Part shown: piece after piece, positions 1-8,084 of the stretch
How positions within the stretch are numbered: position 1 is the first letter of the stretch
Layout: each line of letters begins with the position of its first letter
Assembly (NCBI GenBank): GCA_044433405.1
Contig: JAWXTQ010000047.1
Coordinates: 1-13,473, forward strand
Length of the DNA: 13,473 nt
Source of the DNA: CAMQVM01 sp044433405
GTDB taxonomy: Bacteria; Bacteroidota; Bacteroidia; Bacteroidales; Rikenellaceae
Reading direction: 5' to 3'
The notes under the pieces: generated by a model
Seen by the model: the letters and a program-made list of their open reading frames with translations, nothing else
Database searches by the model: none
Told to the model about the DNA's origin: nothing
Position numbers and translations under genes: made by a program

Positions 1-1
1 C

Positions 2-673
2 CCATATCGTTGGAGACCTATGACTTTTGAACATAATGGCAAAACATACCTTAACGAACGTGCAATAGCAACACAACAAACTGGTTGGTGGATGATGGGG
101 CAAATTCGCGACTTTTTACCAGATCAAGTAGGTGGTATTCTTTGGTTTGGAGTTGACGATGCTGCAACATCTTGTTTAACACCAATATATGTTTGCACAA
201 CAGAGGTTCCAGAATCTCTTTTAGAGGGCAATGGTCACATGACTCAATACTCTCCAACTGCTGCATTTTGGATTTTCAACCGCGTTGCACAATTTGCATA
301 TTTACGTTACAATACAATCTACCCTGACATAAAAGAGGCGTTTGATACTCATGAGAATAACGCTATTGAGCATATAAAAGCTATAGACAAAACAGCAGTT
401 GAACTATTAAAAACATCTGAGAGCAGTGCAATTGATTATCTAACTAGCTACTCGGTTCAAACAGCACAAGATATGTTTAACAAATGGTGTAATTTGGATC
501 GCTATTTGATGGTTAAATATATTGACGGCAACGTAAAACAAGAGGACGAAAACGGATTTATTGATAACGGATTTGGCAAAAACATCCCAGTATCGCCTAA
601 CACTCCTGGATATAGTGACAATTGGAAGAAGGCGGTAGCAGATGAAACTGGCAAGAAGTTAATTTCAAAATAG
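2..673 (+). CDS. C69-family dipeptidase, C-terminal part (5' truncated by window edge)
   Basis: This is the C-terminal 223 residues of a peptidase family C69 (PepD-like) dipeptidase. The frame is open to the left edge, and the residues before the first internal Met read PYRWRP, a stretch typical of the middle of C69 enzymes, so that Met (position 20) is not the real start. Other family marks are GGILWFGVDDAATSCLTPIY, where the enzyme body is built around a WFGvDdaatsc-type strand, and the downstream FWIFNRVAQFAYLRY helix. Family members hydrolyse dipeptides with an N-terminal nucleophile cysteine; that Cys and any signal peptide lie outside the window and cannot be checked. The C-terminal 100 residues are helical, polar and without obvious motifs. 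uvrA starts 29 bases downstream on the same strand, close enough for co-transcription, though no functional link is evident. The family call is fairly firm; the substrate is unknown. Confidence 0.85.
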   Translation, partial: PYRWRPMTFEHNGKTYLNERAIATQQTGWWMMGQIRDFLPDQVGGILWFGVDDAATSCLTPIYVCTTEVPESLLEGNGHMTQYSPTAAFWIFNRVAQFAYLRYNTIYPDIKEAFDTHENNAIEHIKAIDKTAVELLKTSESSAIDYLTSYSVQTAQDMFNKWCNLDRYLMVKYIDGNVKQEDENGFIDNGFGKNIPVSPNTPGYSDNWKKAVADETGKKLISK

Positions 674-702
674 GGAACACCTAACACTTTTAGGGCAAAA
701 AA

Positions 703-3480
703 ATGGCAGCTAACAAAGAGATAATAATTGAGGGTGCAAGGGTTCACAACCTAAAAAACATCTCTCTAAAGATTAAACATGGTGAGTTTACGGTAATAAC
801 AGGGTTATCAGGCAGCGGCAAATCGTCGCTTGCCTTCGATACCCTATTTGCCGAGGGTCAACGCAGATACGTTGAATCACTATCATCTTATGCTCGCCAA
901 TTCTTAGGAAGAATGAGCAAACCTGAAGTTGATAAAATCTCGGGGCTTGCCCCATCAATTGCTATTGAACAGAAGGTTACAGCTCGCTCTCCACGCTCAA
1001 CAGTGGGCACATCAACAGAGATATATGACTATCTAAAGCTGTTTTTTGCTCGCGCAGGAAAAGTATACTCACCAATTAGCGGAGAGGAGGTGAAAAGCTA
1101 TGATGCCGCTGCGGTAGCAAGTTTCATTATTGAGAGCCTTGCAAACAAACGCATTGTAATATGTGGCAAAGTTGATTTCGACTCAGAGAGCAACTTGATT
1201 GAGAAATTAGTATGGCTAGGAAGTGACGGACACACGCGCTTTTTTTGCGGCAACAACTACGTCGACATCAAAGATCTTATGGGCTCAATAACAAAATATA
1301 TTAACAATGATATATATGTTGTTATTGACAGAATTGTGGCTCGCAACGACGATGATACTTTCTCGCGTCTTAGCGACTCGACCGAGAATTGCTACCAAAA
1401 TTTTGATAATAGAGTCACTATTATTTCTGAGCCACAAACTCCCAATCAGAAGATACACAACCTCTCAAACTACTTTGAGATTGACGGAATTAGCTTCGAA
1501 ACTCCTACTGAGCACCTATTTAGCTTTAATAGCCCAATTGGAGCATGCCCAGTATGCAACGGCTACGGCAAAATCACAGGTATTGACGAGAACTTAGTTG
1601 TTCCTGACAAAAACAAAACTCTATATGAAGATGCTATAATGCCATGGAGAGGCGAAACCATGCGCAAATGGAAAGAGGCTGTTATTAACAGTTGTGAGGA
1701 GAGTGGTTTTCCTATCCACAAACCCTATAAAGAGCTATCTGCCAAACATAGAGAATGGCTCTGGAAAGGGTGCAATTTCTTTCATGGCATTGATGATTTT
1801 TTCGCAATGCTCGAAAGAGAGAAGTACAAAATTCAATATAGAGTTATCATATCAAGATACACTGGCAAGCGTATTTGCCCCGAATGCAACGGAGCAAGGG
1901 TACGAAAAGAGGCGCTTTATGTTAAGATTGGCGGATATGATATCGCCCAACTAACAACAATGCCTGCAAACAAGCTCCTAAATACGTTGAATAACTTAAC
2001 ACTCGACGAGTATCAAAAAGAGCTATCTCAACGCATTCTAAAGGAGATTACATCACGTGTAGAGACGCTTTGCAACGTTGGGTTAGAGTATTTAAATCTC
2101 GATAGACTATCAAACACACTTTCAGGAGGCGAAAGCCAACGAATCAACCTAGCCACATCAATAGGCAGCCCACTAGTGGGGTCAATGTATATTCTTGACG
2201 AACCTAGCATTGGGCTTCATCCTCGCGACACAGCGCGACTAATTGGGGTGCTAAAAAGCCTACGCGATCTAGGCAATAGCGTAATTGTTGTTGAACATGA
2301 CGAAGAGATTATTGCATCAGCCGACCATATTATTGACATTGGACCTCTTGCAGGCGAACAGGGTGGAGAGGTAGTCTTTGAAGGCAGCCTTAAAAAATTG
2401 CTAAAAAGCGGAAAAAGCTTAACAGCAGCCTATATGCAGGGCAAGGAGTCGATTAAAAGAGAAGCCCAGGTACGCAAACTTAGCAAATTTATAAAGATTG
2501 TCGAAGCTTTTGAAAATAATCTTAAAAACATAACTGTATCAATCCCTCTAAACGCAATGAGCGTTGTTACTGGAGTGAGTGGCAGTGGCAAATCGTCACT
2601 CGTAAAGGGAATATTATTTCCTGCGCTCAATCGCCATTTCAACGGCACTGGCCACGTTACAAACAAATTTAAAGAGGTGTGTGGCGACTTAAAGCTACTC
2701 AAAGGGGTGGAGATGATAGACCAAAACCCTATAGGTCGCTCCTCTCGCTCAAATCCAGTAACCTATATCAAGGCTTACGATGAGATACGAAAGCTCTACT
2801 CGTCACAACACGCAGCTAAGATTGGAGGATTCTCTCCATCGTATTTCTCATTTAACATTGCAGGCGGACGTTGCGACGCATGTGAGGGCGAAGGGGTTAT
2901 CCGCGTGGATATGCAATTTATGGCCGACATCGAGATGGTTTGCGAAGAGTGTGGCGGACGACGATTTAAAGACGAAATTTTACAAATTAAATATCGCAAT
3001 AAATCAATAGACGAAGTACTCAATATGAGCGTTAACGAGGCTATTGAGTTTTTTGGCCAAGACGACAACAACACAGCACGAAAAATAGTAGAAAAGCTTA
3101 CTACACTACAAAACGTAGGATTAGGATATGTTAAACTAGGACAATCATCCTCAACCCTATCGGGCGGAGAGAGTCAACGCGTCAAACTTGCCTACTTCCT
3201 ACTAAAAGAGGGCAATGAGCCGCTAATTTTCATATTCGACGAACCAACAACTGGGCTTCATTTTCACGACATCAAAAAGCTACTATCATGTTTTGATGCA
3301 CTTATCAACAAAGGACACACAATAGTGGTCGTTGAGCATAACATGGAGGTAGTTAAATGTGCTGATTACATTATTGACCTAGGAAAAGAGGGTGGAGATA
3401 ATGGCGGAGAGCTAATCTTCGAAGGAACGCTAGAAGATTTCAAACAATCCCAAAACGGCTATACTGTGAAATATCTTTAG
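703..3480 (+). CDS. uvrA: UvrA, excinuclease ABC subunit A
   Basis: UvrA is the damage-recognition ATPase of nucleotide excision repair; it dimerises on DNA and loads UvrB. At 925 residues it has the usual family length and both ABC modules. Visible marks are Walker A GLSGSGKSS at 34-42 and GVSGSGKSS at 624-632, signatures LSGGES at 473-478 and 819-824, and Walker B ILDEP near 497-501 and IFDEP near 845. Zinc-binding CxxC pairs occur at C282/C285 and C392/C395 in the first half, and at C724/C727 with C747/C750 in the second. The UvrB-binding region (roughly 120-250) is present, so this is not a shortened drug-resistance-type UvrA. Bacteroidales often carry two full-length UvrA paralogues. The wording here (RRYVESLSSYARQFLGRM, YSPISGEEVK) resembles, from memory, the second type rather than the one with ETFSAYARNFLG. 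No strong Shine-Dalgarno precedes ATG 703. Copy 1 of the composite repeat begins about 14 bases after the stop. Confidence 0.97.
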   Translation: MAANKEIIIEGARVHNLKNISLKIKHGEFTVITGLSGSGKSSLAFDTLFAEGQRRYVESLSSYARQFLGRMSKPEVDKISGLAPSIAIEQKVTARSPRSTVGTSTEIYDYLKLFFARAGKVYSPISGEEVKSYDAAAVASFIIESLANKRIVICGKVDFDSESNLIEKLVWLGSDGHTRFFCGNNYVDIKDLMGSITKYINNDIYVVIDRIVARNDDDTFSRLSDSTENCYQNFDNRVTIISEPQTPNQKIHNLSNYFEIDGISFETPTEHLFSFNSPIGACPVCNGYGKITGIDENLVVPDKNKTLYEDAIMPWRGETMRKWKEAVINSCEESGFPIHKPYKELSAKHREWLWKGCNFFHGIDDFFAMLEREKYKIQYRVIISRYTGKRICPECNGARVRKEALYVKIGGYDIAQLTTMPANKLLNTLNNLTLDEYQKELSQRILKEITSRVETLCNVGLEYLNLDRLSNTLSGGESQRINLATSIGSPLVGSMYILDEPSIGLHPRDTARLIGVLKSLRDLGNSVIVVEHDEEIIASADHIIDIGPLAGEQGGEVVFEGSLKKLLKSGKSLTAAYMQGKESIKREAQVRKLSKFIKIVEAFENNLKNITVSIPLNAMSVVTGVSGSGKSSLVKGILFPALNRHFNGTGHVTNKFKEVCGDLKLLKGVEMIDQNPIGRSSRSNPVTYIKAYDEIRKLYSSQHAAKIGGFSPSYFSFNIAGGRCDACEGEGVIRVDMQFMADIEMVCEECGGRRFKDEILQIKYRNKSIDEVLNMSVNEAIEFFGQDDNNTARKIVEKLTTLQNVGLGYVKLGQSSSTLSGGESQRVKLAYFLLKEGNEPLIFIFDEPTTGLHFHDIKKLLSCFDALINKGHTIVVVEHNMEVVKCADYIIDLGKEGGDNGGELIFEGTLEDFKQSQNGYTVKYL

Positions 3481-3494
3481 GTGTCTGAGAGCTA

Positions 3495-3634
3495 TTTTTA
3501 GAAAAAAAACCACGCGCTAGACTACTATGAGCCATTTTTATCTTCCTGGCTATCGCCAGTTCGCTAAAAAAGACTCCTAGTAGCCTAGCACTGGTAAAAA
3601 AACCTTCGTCGCTGATGCTCCTCGGGCTCACTTT
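3495..3634 (+). repeat. Composite repeat, module A, copy 1 (long imperfect palindrome)
   Basis: A roughly 140-base block that recurs, reverse-complemented, at 11731-11871. Hand alignment gives about 11 substitutions and one gap, near 91% identity. The block is itself an imperfect palindrome: the arm around 3516-3540 (CTAGACTACTATGAG then CATTTTTA) pairs with the arm around 3563-3589 (GCTAAAAAAGACTC then CTAGTAGCCTAG). The tip is a small perfect hairpin, CTGGC-TATC-GCCAG (3545-3558). In the other copy the tip reads TTGGC-TTAAC-GCCAA, a compensated C-G to T-A change. It lies between the convergent ends of uvrA and the endonuclease/exonuclease/phosphatase gene and joins module B around CTCACTTTTTGG. 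The minus strand carries a short open frame through it, but coding is not convincing. Function unknown; it could be a transcription-end structure, a miniature mobile repeat or part of a larger RNA. Confidence 0.8.
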
Positions 3635-3753
3635 TTGGCGTAGCCAAAAATAGTAATAGGTTTTGTTTCGTTGTCATACCTTTAGGTATGAACATAAGAA
3701 ATAAAAATCTATTGTTACAAGCGTGAGCGTTAGCTCATGCGGTGAAAATCGCC
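3629..3753 (+). repeat. Composite repeat, module B, copy 1 (candidate structured RNA, four hairpins)
   Basis: A 125-base block repeated in direct orientation at 11925-12050 with about 90% identity by eye. Four consecutive hairpins are visible. H1 is TTTTTGGC-GTA-GCCAAAAA (3632-3650). H2 is a long hairpin with outer arms 3651-3669 and 3698-3717 and inner stem CATACC-TTTA-GGTATG (3675-3690). H3 is GCGTGAGC-GTTA-GCTCATGC (3721-3740). H4 is GCGGT with ATCGC closed by a GAAA loop (3739-3752), a GNRA-type tetraloop. H3 and H4 share two bases, so they either stack or compete. The outer H2 stem here has four G.U pairs and one bulged A; in copy 2 the same positions are Watson-Crick. G.U pairing works only if the plus strand is the RNA. 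I see no promoter match directly in front. Type kept as repeat because transcription is inferred, not shown. Confidence 0.75.
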
Positions 3754-3800
3754 TAAGCCTAACTATAACCTAACTAAGCCTAACTATACCTAACTAAGCC
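3754..3800. repeat. Short tandem repeat (20-21 base unit, 2.3 copies)
   Basis: Units are 3754-3774 (21 bases) and 3775-3794 (20 bases), followed by the partial unit TAAGCC at 3795-3800. Within them the hexamer CCTAAC starts at 3758, 3769, 3779 and 3789, a spacing of 10-11 bases, about one helical turn. The array begins immediately after hairpin H4 of module B and ends 15 bases before the stop codon of the downstream minus-strand gene. Copy 2 of module B is followed at the same place by a different tandem repeat. No spacers are present, so it is not a CRISPR array. Confidence 0.8.
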
Positions 3801-3815
3801 AAAACAAAACCCCTA

Positions 3816-4892
3816 CTAATCAACTCTCACCAACTCCACGAATATTGGATTATGGTCGCTTAATGTGTTTAGAGGACTATTGTATGATACCACCTCAAAA
3901 CTATCGGAGACTAGGATATAATCAATCTTTAATAATTTGCGTAATAGGTTATAGCTATAGGCGTAACCACTTCCTTTCTTGGCAAACGTATCATTTAGAG
4001 TACCCTTTACCTTGTTAAAGGTATAAGAGAATGGAACATCGTTAAAATCTCCACACACAATCACATCTTTGTAAGGCGATTGCTCAATCTCGATTGCGAT
4101 AGAGTCGGCTTGTGCAGCACGCAAGAGGGCGTTTTCTCTAAATTTAACAAACGCCTCTTTAAACTCTGAGTAGTGTCTCTCCTCTAATCCTTCGTTGTTT
4201 GAGAGAAATTCACGCTCCTCTTTGGTAATTGTATTTGACTTTAGGTGCATGTTAAACACCCTAACAGTGTCTGATTTAATCACTATATCAGAGCGCATAT
4301 AGCCTGTTGATTTAGCTAAATCAAACTTATCTACCGTCTCGATAATTGGATATTTAGAGTAAATTGCTAGACACATTCGCGCCGCTGTTTTACTCTCCTG
4401 TATATTAGAATAGGGATAATCTTTTAAGGTTGCATTTATTAAATCGAAATTCTTCTTTGCCTTTACAAACTCCTGCATAAATATTATTTGAGGCTTCTCG
4501 TTAGTTATGAAATTCAATATTGAGTCAGCCACATTTTGAGAAGTAGAGTCTTGAAGAAGTCGAACATTATAGGTTGCAATTTTAAGAACTCTCTTCTGCT
4601 CAACATACTCTTTCTTTATTGGATAATTTATAATCGAGGTAATATTATAGAAACTAACTATCAAGACAACTAGAGGCAACAGTGCTAAAGGCCTAAATCT
4701 TATTATATTTACCAACATCATTACAAACGACATTAGCACAAATAGAGGTGCTAGCAATGACATATAGGGAAGCCAATCAAACTCTATAGAACTAACTCTT
4801 GACGAAATAAAAGCAAGCACTAAACCTACAGAGGACAAAATTGTAACCGCAAAGTTTAGAAAGGTAAATATTGCTTTATAAGAAGTTTTCAT
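3816..4892 (-). CDS. Membrane-anchored endonuclease/exonuclease/phosphatase-family protein
   Basis: A 358-residue protein with three hydrophobic segments at about 7-30, 44-65 and 67-88, then an endonuclease/exonuclease/phosphatase (EEP, DNase I-like) domain from about 103 to the end. Catalytic motifs are in order: TYNVRLL (N109), FMQEF (E141), NMHLKS (H216), GDFNDVP (D282, N284), IDYILVS (D324) and LSDHNPI (D346, H347). These are the expected metal-binding and catalytic residues, so it should be an active Mg-dependent phosphoesterase. The superfamily includes nucleases, sphingomyelinases and inositol phosphatases, and the true substrate cannot be read from sequence. The positively charged loop near 90-101 before the domain does not settle which side of the membrane the domain faces. 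It starts 32 bases after the murF stop on the same strand and is probably co-transcribed. It ends facing uvrA with the composite repeat between. Confidence 0.88.
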   Translation of the reverse strand: MKTSYKAIFTFLNFAVTILSSVGLVLAFISSRVSSIEFDWLPYMSLLAPLFVLMSFVMMLVNIIRFRPLALLPLVVLIVSFYNITSIINYPIKKEYVEQKRVLKIATYNVRLLQDSTSQNVADSILNFITNEKPQIIFMQEFVKAKKNFDLINATLKDYPYSNIQESKTAARMCLAIYSKYPIIETVDKFDLAKSTGYMRSDIVIKSDTVRVFNMHLKSNTITKEEREFLSNNEGLEERHYSEFKEAFVKFRENALLRAAQADSIAIEIEQSPYKDVIVCGDFNDVPFSYTFNKVKGTLNDTFAKKGSGYAYSYNLLRKLLKIDYILVSDSFEVVSYNSPLNTLSDHNPIFVELVRVD

Positions 4893-4924
4893 TTCTTTTG
4901 GTAATTTTAAATTTATCGACTCTA

Positions 4925-6235
4925 TTATAAATAGTTAATCAACCTCTCTACAGAGGTTGCACGTGAACCTTTTAGGAGAATATCATAGTTTTGAACTCTC
5001 TCCAACTCTCTACTATCAATCAAGCTCTCAACGCTATCAAACCACTTGGTATCGCTCTCTTTAGCCGCTTGTTTAAAGTGCTCACCAATCAAAATAGCCT
5101 CCAAACTCAAATCAACAAGGGTGTCAACCAATTTAGCATGTTCTACACCACTGAAACTTCCAAGCTCATGCATTTGACCCAATATACAGATTGACCTACT
5201 TTGTGAGTGTTTAGCAAAATTCTCTATAGCGACAAGCATACTCGAAGGATTGGCATTATAAGCATCTACAACAACTCTGTTTGTTGCTGTTTTAACAAGC
5301 TGTGAGCGCATATTGCTTGGGATATACCCCTCAATAGCACTCTTTATTTGAGATGGCAAAAGCTTAAAATATTGCGCAACTGCTATTGCCGCAGTAATAT
5401 TATGAATATTGTATGAGCCTATTAAGTTTGAAGTAATGGTTAACTCCTCATACTCAAACACCACTCCATCTGAGAGGCTATCGCTCTCTCTCTGGCAAAC
5501 GATTGACTCATCATAAGCCACAACCTGCATATCTGCTCTTGCCCTCACCATCTCTGACAAGTATGGAAGCGAGGTGTTGTAAAATAGTGTTTTGTTGTTG
5601 TTTTTGAGGTAGTCGTATAACTCCCCTTTAGCCTTTACTATGCCATCAACTCCTCCAAACTCACCTATATGAGCACGTCCAATATTGGTAATTAGGCCAA
5701 AATCAGGTTGCGAAAGAGTTACCAAAAATTTGATTTCACCTATATGATTGGCACCATGCTCTACAATTGCTATTTCGTCACTCTCTTTTATCGAAAGCAA
5801 CGTCAATGGCACACCAATATGATTATTGAAATTACCCTTAGTGTAAGCAACGCTATACTTTTGTGATAAGATTGCAACCATCAATTCTTTAGTCGTGGTT
5901 TTGCCGTTAGAGCCAGTTATAGCAACAACTTTGCAATTTAACTGCTCACGATGGTGTGCTGCAAGCCTCTGCAACGCCTCTAAAGTGTCATGATATAGGG
6001 CTACTCTACTATCTTTTATATCCTTGCGTGAAGTCACAACGCATGTTGCTCCACTCTCAAGAACCTCTTCAACAAAGCCATTAGCATCAAATCTATCGCC
6101 TTTAAGAGCAAAAAACATAACCTTAAAGCCCTCATTCACTTTGCTAGCCACCTGCCTACTATCGGTTAGTATCAAGTCACACTCTTTGAACATCACATAT
6201 AGATGTTCTATTGTAATATCGTAAATATCTTGCAT
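4925..6235 (-). CDS. murF: MurF, UDP-N-acetylmuramoyl-tripeptide--D-alanyl-D-alanine ligase
   Basis: MurF joins D-Ala-D-Ala to the UDP-MurNAc-tripeptide in the cytoplasm, the last soluble step of the peptidoglycan precursor. The 436 residues cover the usual three domains: an N-terminal substrate-binding part (TDSR at 24-27, FALKG near 42-46), a central ATPase and a C-terminal domain. ATPase marks are the P-loop AITGSNGKTTT at 105-115, NFNNHIGVPLT at 135-145, EHGANHIGEI at 159-168 (usually EMGA or ELGA; His replaces Met/Leu), NIGRAHIGEFG at 184-194 and KAKGEL with the candidate carbamylated lysine at 201/203. The C-terminal part shows MRSQL, DAYNANPSSM, LGQMHELG and LKGSRA, all expected in Mur ligases. 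It lies 73 bases downstream of recJ, with a candidate terminator in that gap, so it may have its own promoter. No clear TAnnTTTG box was found there. Confidence 0.95.
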   Translation of the reverse strand: MQDIYDITIEHLYVMFKECDLILTDSRQVASKVNEGFKVMFFALKGDRFDANGFVEEVLESGATCVVTSRKDIKDSRVALYHDTLEALQRLAAHHREQLNCKVVAITGSNGKTTTKELMVAILSQKYSVAYTKGNFNNHIGVPLTLLSIKESDEIAIVEHGANHIGEIKFLVTLSQPDFGLITNIGRAHIGEFGGVDGIVKAKGELYDYLKNNNKTLFYNTSLPYLSEMVRARADMQVVAYDESIVCQRESDSLSDGVVFEYEELTITSNLIGSYNIHNITAAIAVAQYFKLLPSQIKSAIEGYIPSNMRSQLVKTATNRVVVDAYNANPSSMLVAIENFAKHSQSRSICILGQMHELGSFSGVEHAKLVDTLVDLSLEAILIGEHFKQAAKESDTKWFDSVESLIDSRELERVQNYDILLKGSRATSVERLINYL

Positions 6236-6253
6236 AAACCAGCCAATTACGCA

Positions 6254-6299
6254 TTAAAAAATAAGCTCATCGCATAAAAGTAAATTTCGCACGATGAGC
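6254..6299 (-). terminator. Candidate intrinsic terminator after recJ
   Basis: Read on the minus strand, a perfect 8-base stem GCTCATCG (6299-6292) pairs with CGATGAGC (6272-6265) across a 19-base loop. It is followed at once by TTATTTTTTAA (6264-6254), a T-rich tract. Position and strand fit transcription leaving recJ, whose stop is just upstream. The loop is long and the stem only moderately GC-rich, so it may terminate partially and act as an attenuator for murF rather than a full stop. Confidence 0.5.
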
Positions 6300-6308
6300 C
6301 AATCTATT

Positions 6309-8066
6309 CTATCTAGAAATTTTAATATCTTTAATTCGAAGTTGAGGTTTAACCTCTCCTCTATAACTATTCTCAACTAGCCAGTAGCTAATATCAAACA
6401 TCTTTCCATACAACACAACTGGCGCAAAACGCGACTGCCCAAAAGCTATTGCCGATATTGGCACTGAGCTAGTAGAGTCAATAATGTCAAGTTTTAGATG
6501 CTCTAACTCTCTACCTACTACCCTACCATGTCCAAAGTCTGAAACAGCTCTAGTTCTGAATATTGGAGCAGGATTGCCTGGGCCAAATGGTTGGAATTTG
6601 CAGAGTGTATCTCTGAAATGGGCATTAATATCACCTAGACACAAATCTGTATCAATCTCGATTTTTGGTATCAACGAATCATCACAAATGTGCTGCTCAA
6701 CATACTCTTCAAAACGACGCTTAAATTGGTCAATATTCTCAGGAAGCATTGTCAAGCCTGCGGCATACGTATGACCTCCAAAACTCTCCAAAATATCGGC
6801 ACATGATTCGATAGCTTGATATAAATCAAATCCTGGAACACTTCGAGCCGATCCAGTAATAAACCCATTCGACATAGTCAAAACAACTGTAGGTCGATAA
6901 TATCGCTCAATTAAACGCGAAGCAACAATACCTACAACTCCCTTCACCCAATCAGGGTTATAGAGAACTGTACATTTAGCCTCATTCATCAAATCTTGAT
7001 GCTCTAAGATACGATGAGCCTCGATAGTAATGGTGCGATCAATCTCTTTTCTGTCGTTATTGTTGGTGTCAATGATATTTCCATATTTTGCAGCACGCTC
7101 GTCAGTATTTGAGATTAACAGACGAACAGCATTATTGCCACCCGAATTTTTTGCGCTATCCTCATCAAACTCTAACTCCATTCTACCAGCTGCATTTATG
7201 CGAGGTCCTATTTTAAACACTATATCGTCGATAGTGATATTGTGTCGCTCCAAACCACATATTTTGATTATTGACAACAAACCTCTACTGGGATTACAGT
7301 TCAAACACTTCAACCCATAATAGGCCAAAACCCTATTTTCACCAGTAACTGGAACAATATCTGAAGCTATAGATACAACTACTAAATCGAGTAGACACTC
7401 CACCTTTTCGAATGGAATATTGTTTTTCAAACTATAAGCATGCACCAACTTAAATCCCACTCCACAGCCAGAAAGCTCCTTAAAGGGGTAGGGACAATCA
7501 CTTCGTTTGCTATTTAAGACTGCTACTGCATCAGGAATAGTATCACCTGGGAGGTGGTGATCGCAAATAATAAAATCAACCCCTTTGCTATTTGCATAGT
7601 CAACCTTATCCATGGCCTTAATTCCACAATCCAAGGCAATTATCAACGCATAACCGTTATCACAAGCATAATCGACTGCTTTTACCGATATCCCATAACC
7701 CTCGCTATAGCGATCAGGAATATAGAACGACACCTGCTCGTGCCCTATTGAGCTTAAGAATTTATAGACTAAAGCAACCGCAGTAGTACCATCTACATCA
7801 TAGTCGCCATAGATTAAAATCTTCTCCTGCCTGTTAATAGCTTTCTCTATCCTCTCCACGGCAACATCCATATCTTTGATAAGGAATGGGTCGTGCAAAT
7901 CATTCAGAGTAGGCGAAAAGAAACTCAACGCCTCTTCTTTGGTTTTTATACCCCTCTGCAACAATAAGTTAGCCAAAACAGCAGGAATTCCCAAGGCTTT
8001 AGAAAGCCTTTGTGTCTCCTCCTTGTCCGCATTGGGAAGGAGAATCCACTTTTTCTCTGCTATCAT
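6309..8066 (-). CDS. recJ: RecJ, single-stranded-DNA-specific 5'-3' exonuclease
   Basis: RecJ degrades single-stranded DNA 5' to 3' in recombination, mismatch and base-excision repair. The 585-residue length is normal. The DHH phosphoesterase domain shows YGDYDVDG at 86-93 (D88, D90, D92), ALDCG with D146, DHH at 169-171, and ASDIVPV with D236, which together form the two-metal site. A long linking helix with many Asn, Asp and Lys follows (about 320-350). The DHHA1 domain comes next with GSARS at 405-409 and GGHTYAAG at 430-437, both binding ssDNA. The C-terminal 120 residues, including FQPFGPGNPAPIF, form the OB-like domain. No catalytic residue is missing. It starts 18 bases after the lipB stop on the same strand, so it probably shares the lipA-lipB transcript. 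A candidate terminator follows. Confidence 0.96.
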   Translation of the reverse strand: MIAEKKWILLPNADKEETQRLSKALGIPAVLANLLLQRGIKTKEEALSFFSPTLNDLHDPFLIKDMDVAVERIEKAINRQEKILIYGDYDVDGTTAVALVYKFLSSIGHEQVSFYIPDRYSEGYGISVKAVDYACDNGYALIIALDCGIKAMDKVDYANSKGVDFIICDHHLPGDTIPDAVAVLNSKRSDCPYPFKELSGCGVGFKLVHAYSLKNNIPFEKVECLLDLVVVSIASDIVPVTGENRVLAYYGLKCLNCNPSRGLLSIIKICGLERHNITIDDIVFKIGPRINAAGRMELEFDEDSAKNSGGNNAVRLLISNTDERAAKYGNIIDTNNNDRKEIDRTITIEAHRILEHQDLMNEAKCTVLYNPDWVKGVVGIVASRLIERYYRPTVVLTMSNGFITGSARSVPGFDLYQAIESCADILESFGGHTYAAGLTMLPENIDQFKRRFEEYVEQHICDDSLIPKIEIDTDLCLGDINAHFRDTLCKFQPFGPGNPAPIFRTRAVSDFGHGRVVGRELEHLKLDIIDSTSSVPISAIAFGQSRFAPVVLYGKMFDISYWLVENSYRGEVKPQLRIKDIKISR

Positions 8067-8084
8067 ATATTATATTTTTATTTC

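Noticed and set aside
3440..3631. 63-codon minus-strand ORF in and beside module A
   Set aside because: It overlaps the uvrA 3' end and the palindromic repeat, its frame is broken by an indel in the other repeat copy, and it resembles no known family.
3632..3650. TTTTTGGC/GCCAAAAA hairpin as an intrinsic terminator
   Set aside because: The T run precedes the stem and the A run follows it on both strands, which is the opposite of a terminator's stem-then-T-tract order.
3721..3753. Resemblance of the GAAA hairpin to group II intron domain V
   Set aside because: The domain V layout (lower helix with the AGC triad, bulge, closing strand) is not present, and no intron-encoded protein or other domains are nearby.
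3754..3800. Tandem repeats as a CRISPR array
   Set aside because: The units are contiguous without unique spacers and no cas genes are present.
5655..5685. MurF reads HIGEFG where many enzymes have HLEGFG
   Set aside because: The GEFG order is, as I recall, normal in other MurF lineages such as actinobacteria, so it is not a sign of lost function.
7030..7320. Plus-strand ORFs of 65-96 codons opposite recJ
   Set aside because: They are antisense shadows of a well-supported gene and show no family motifs.
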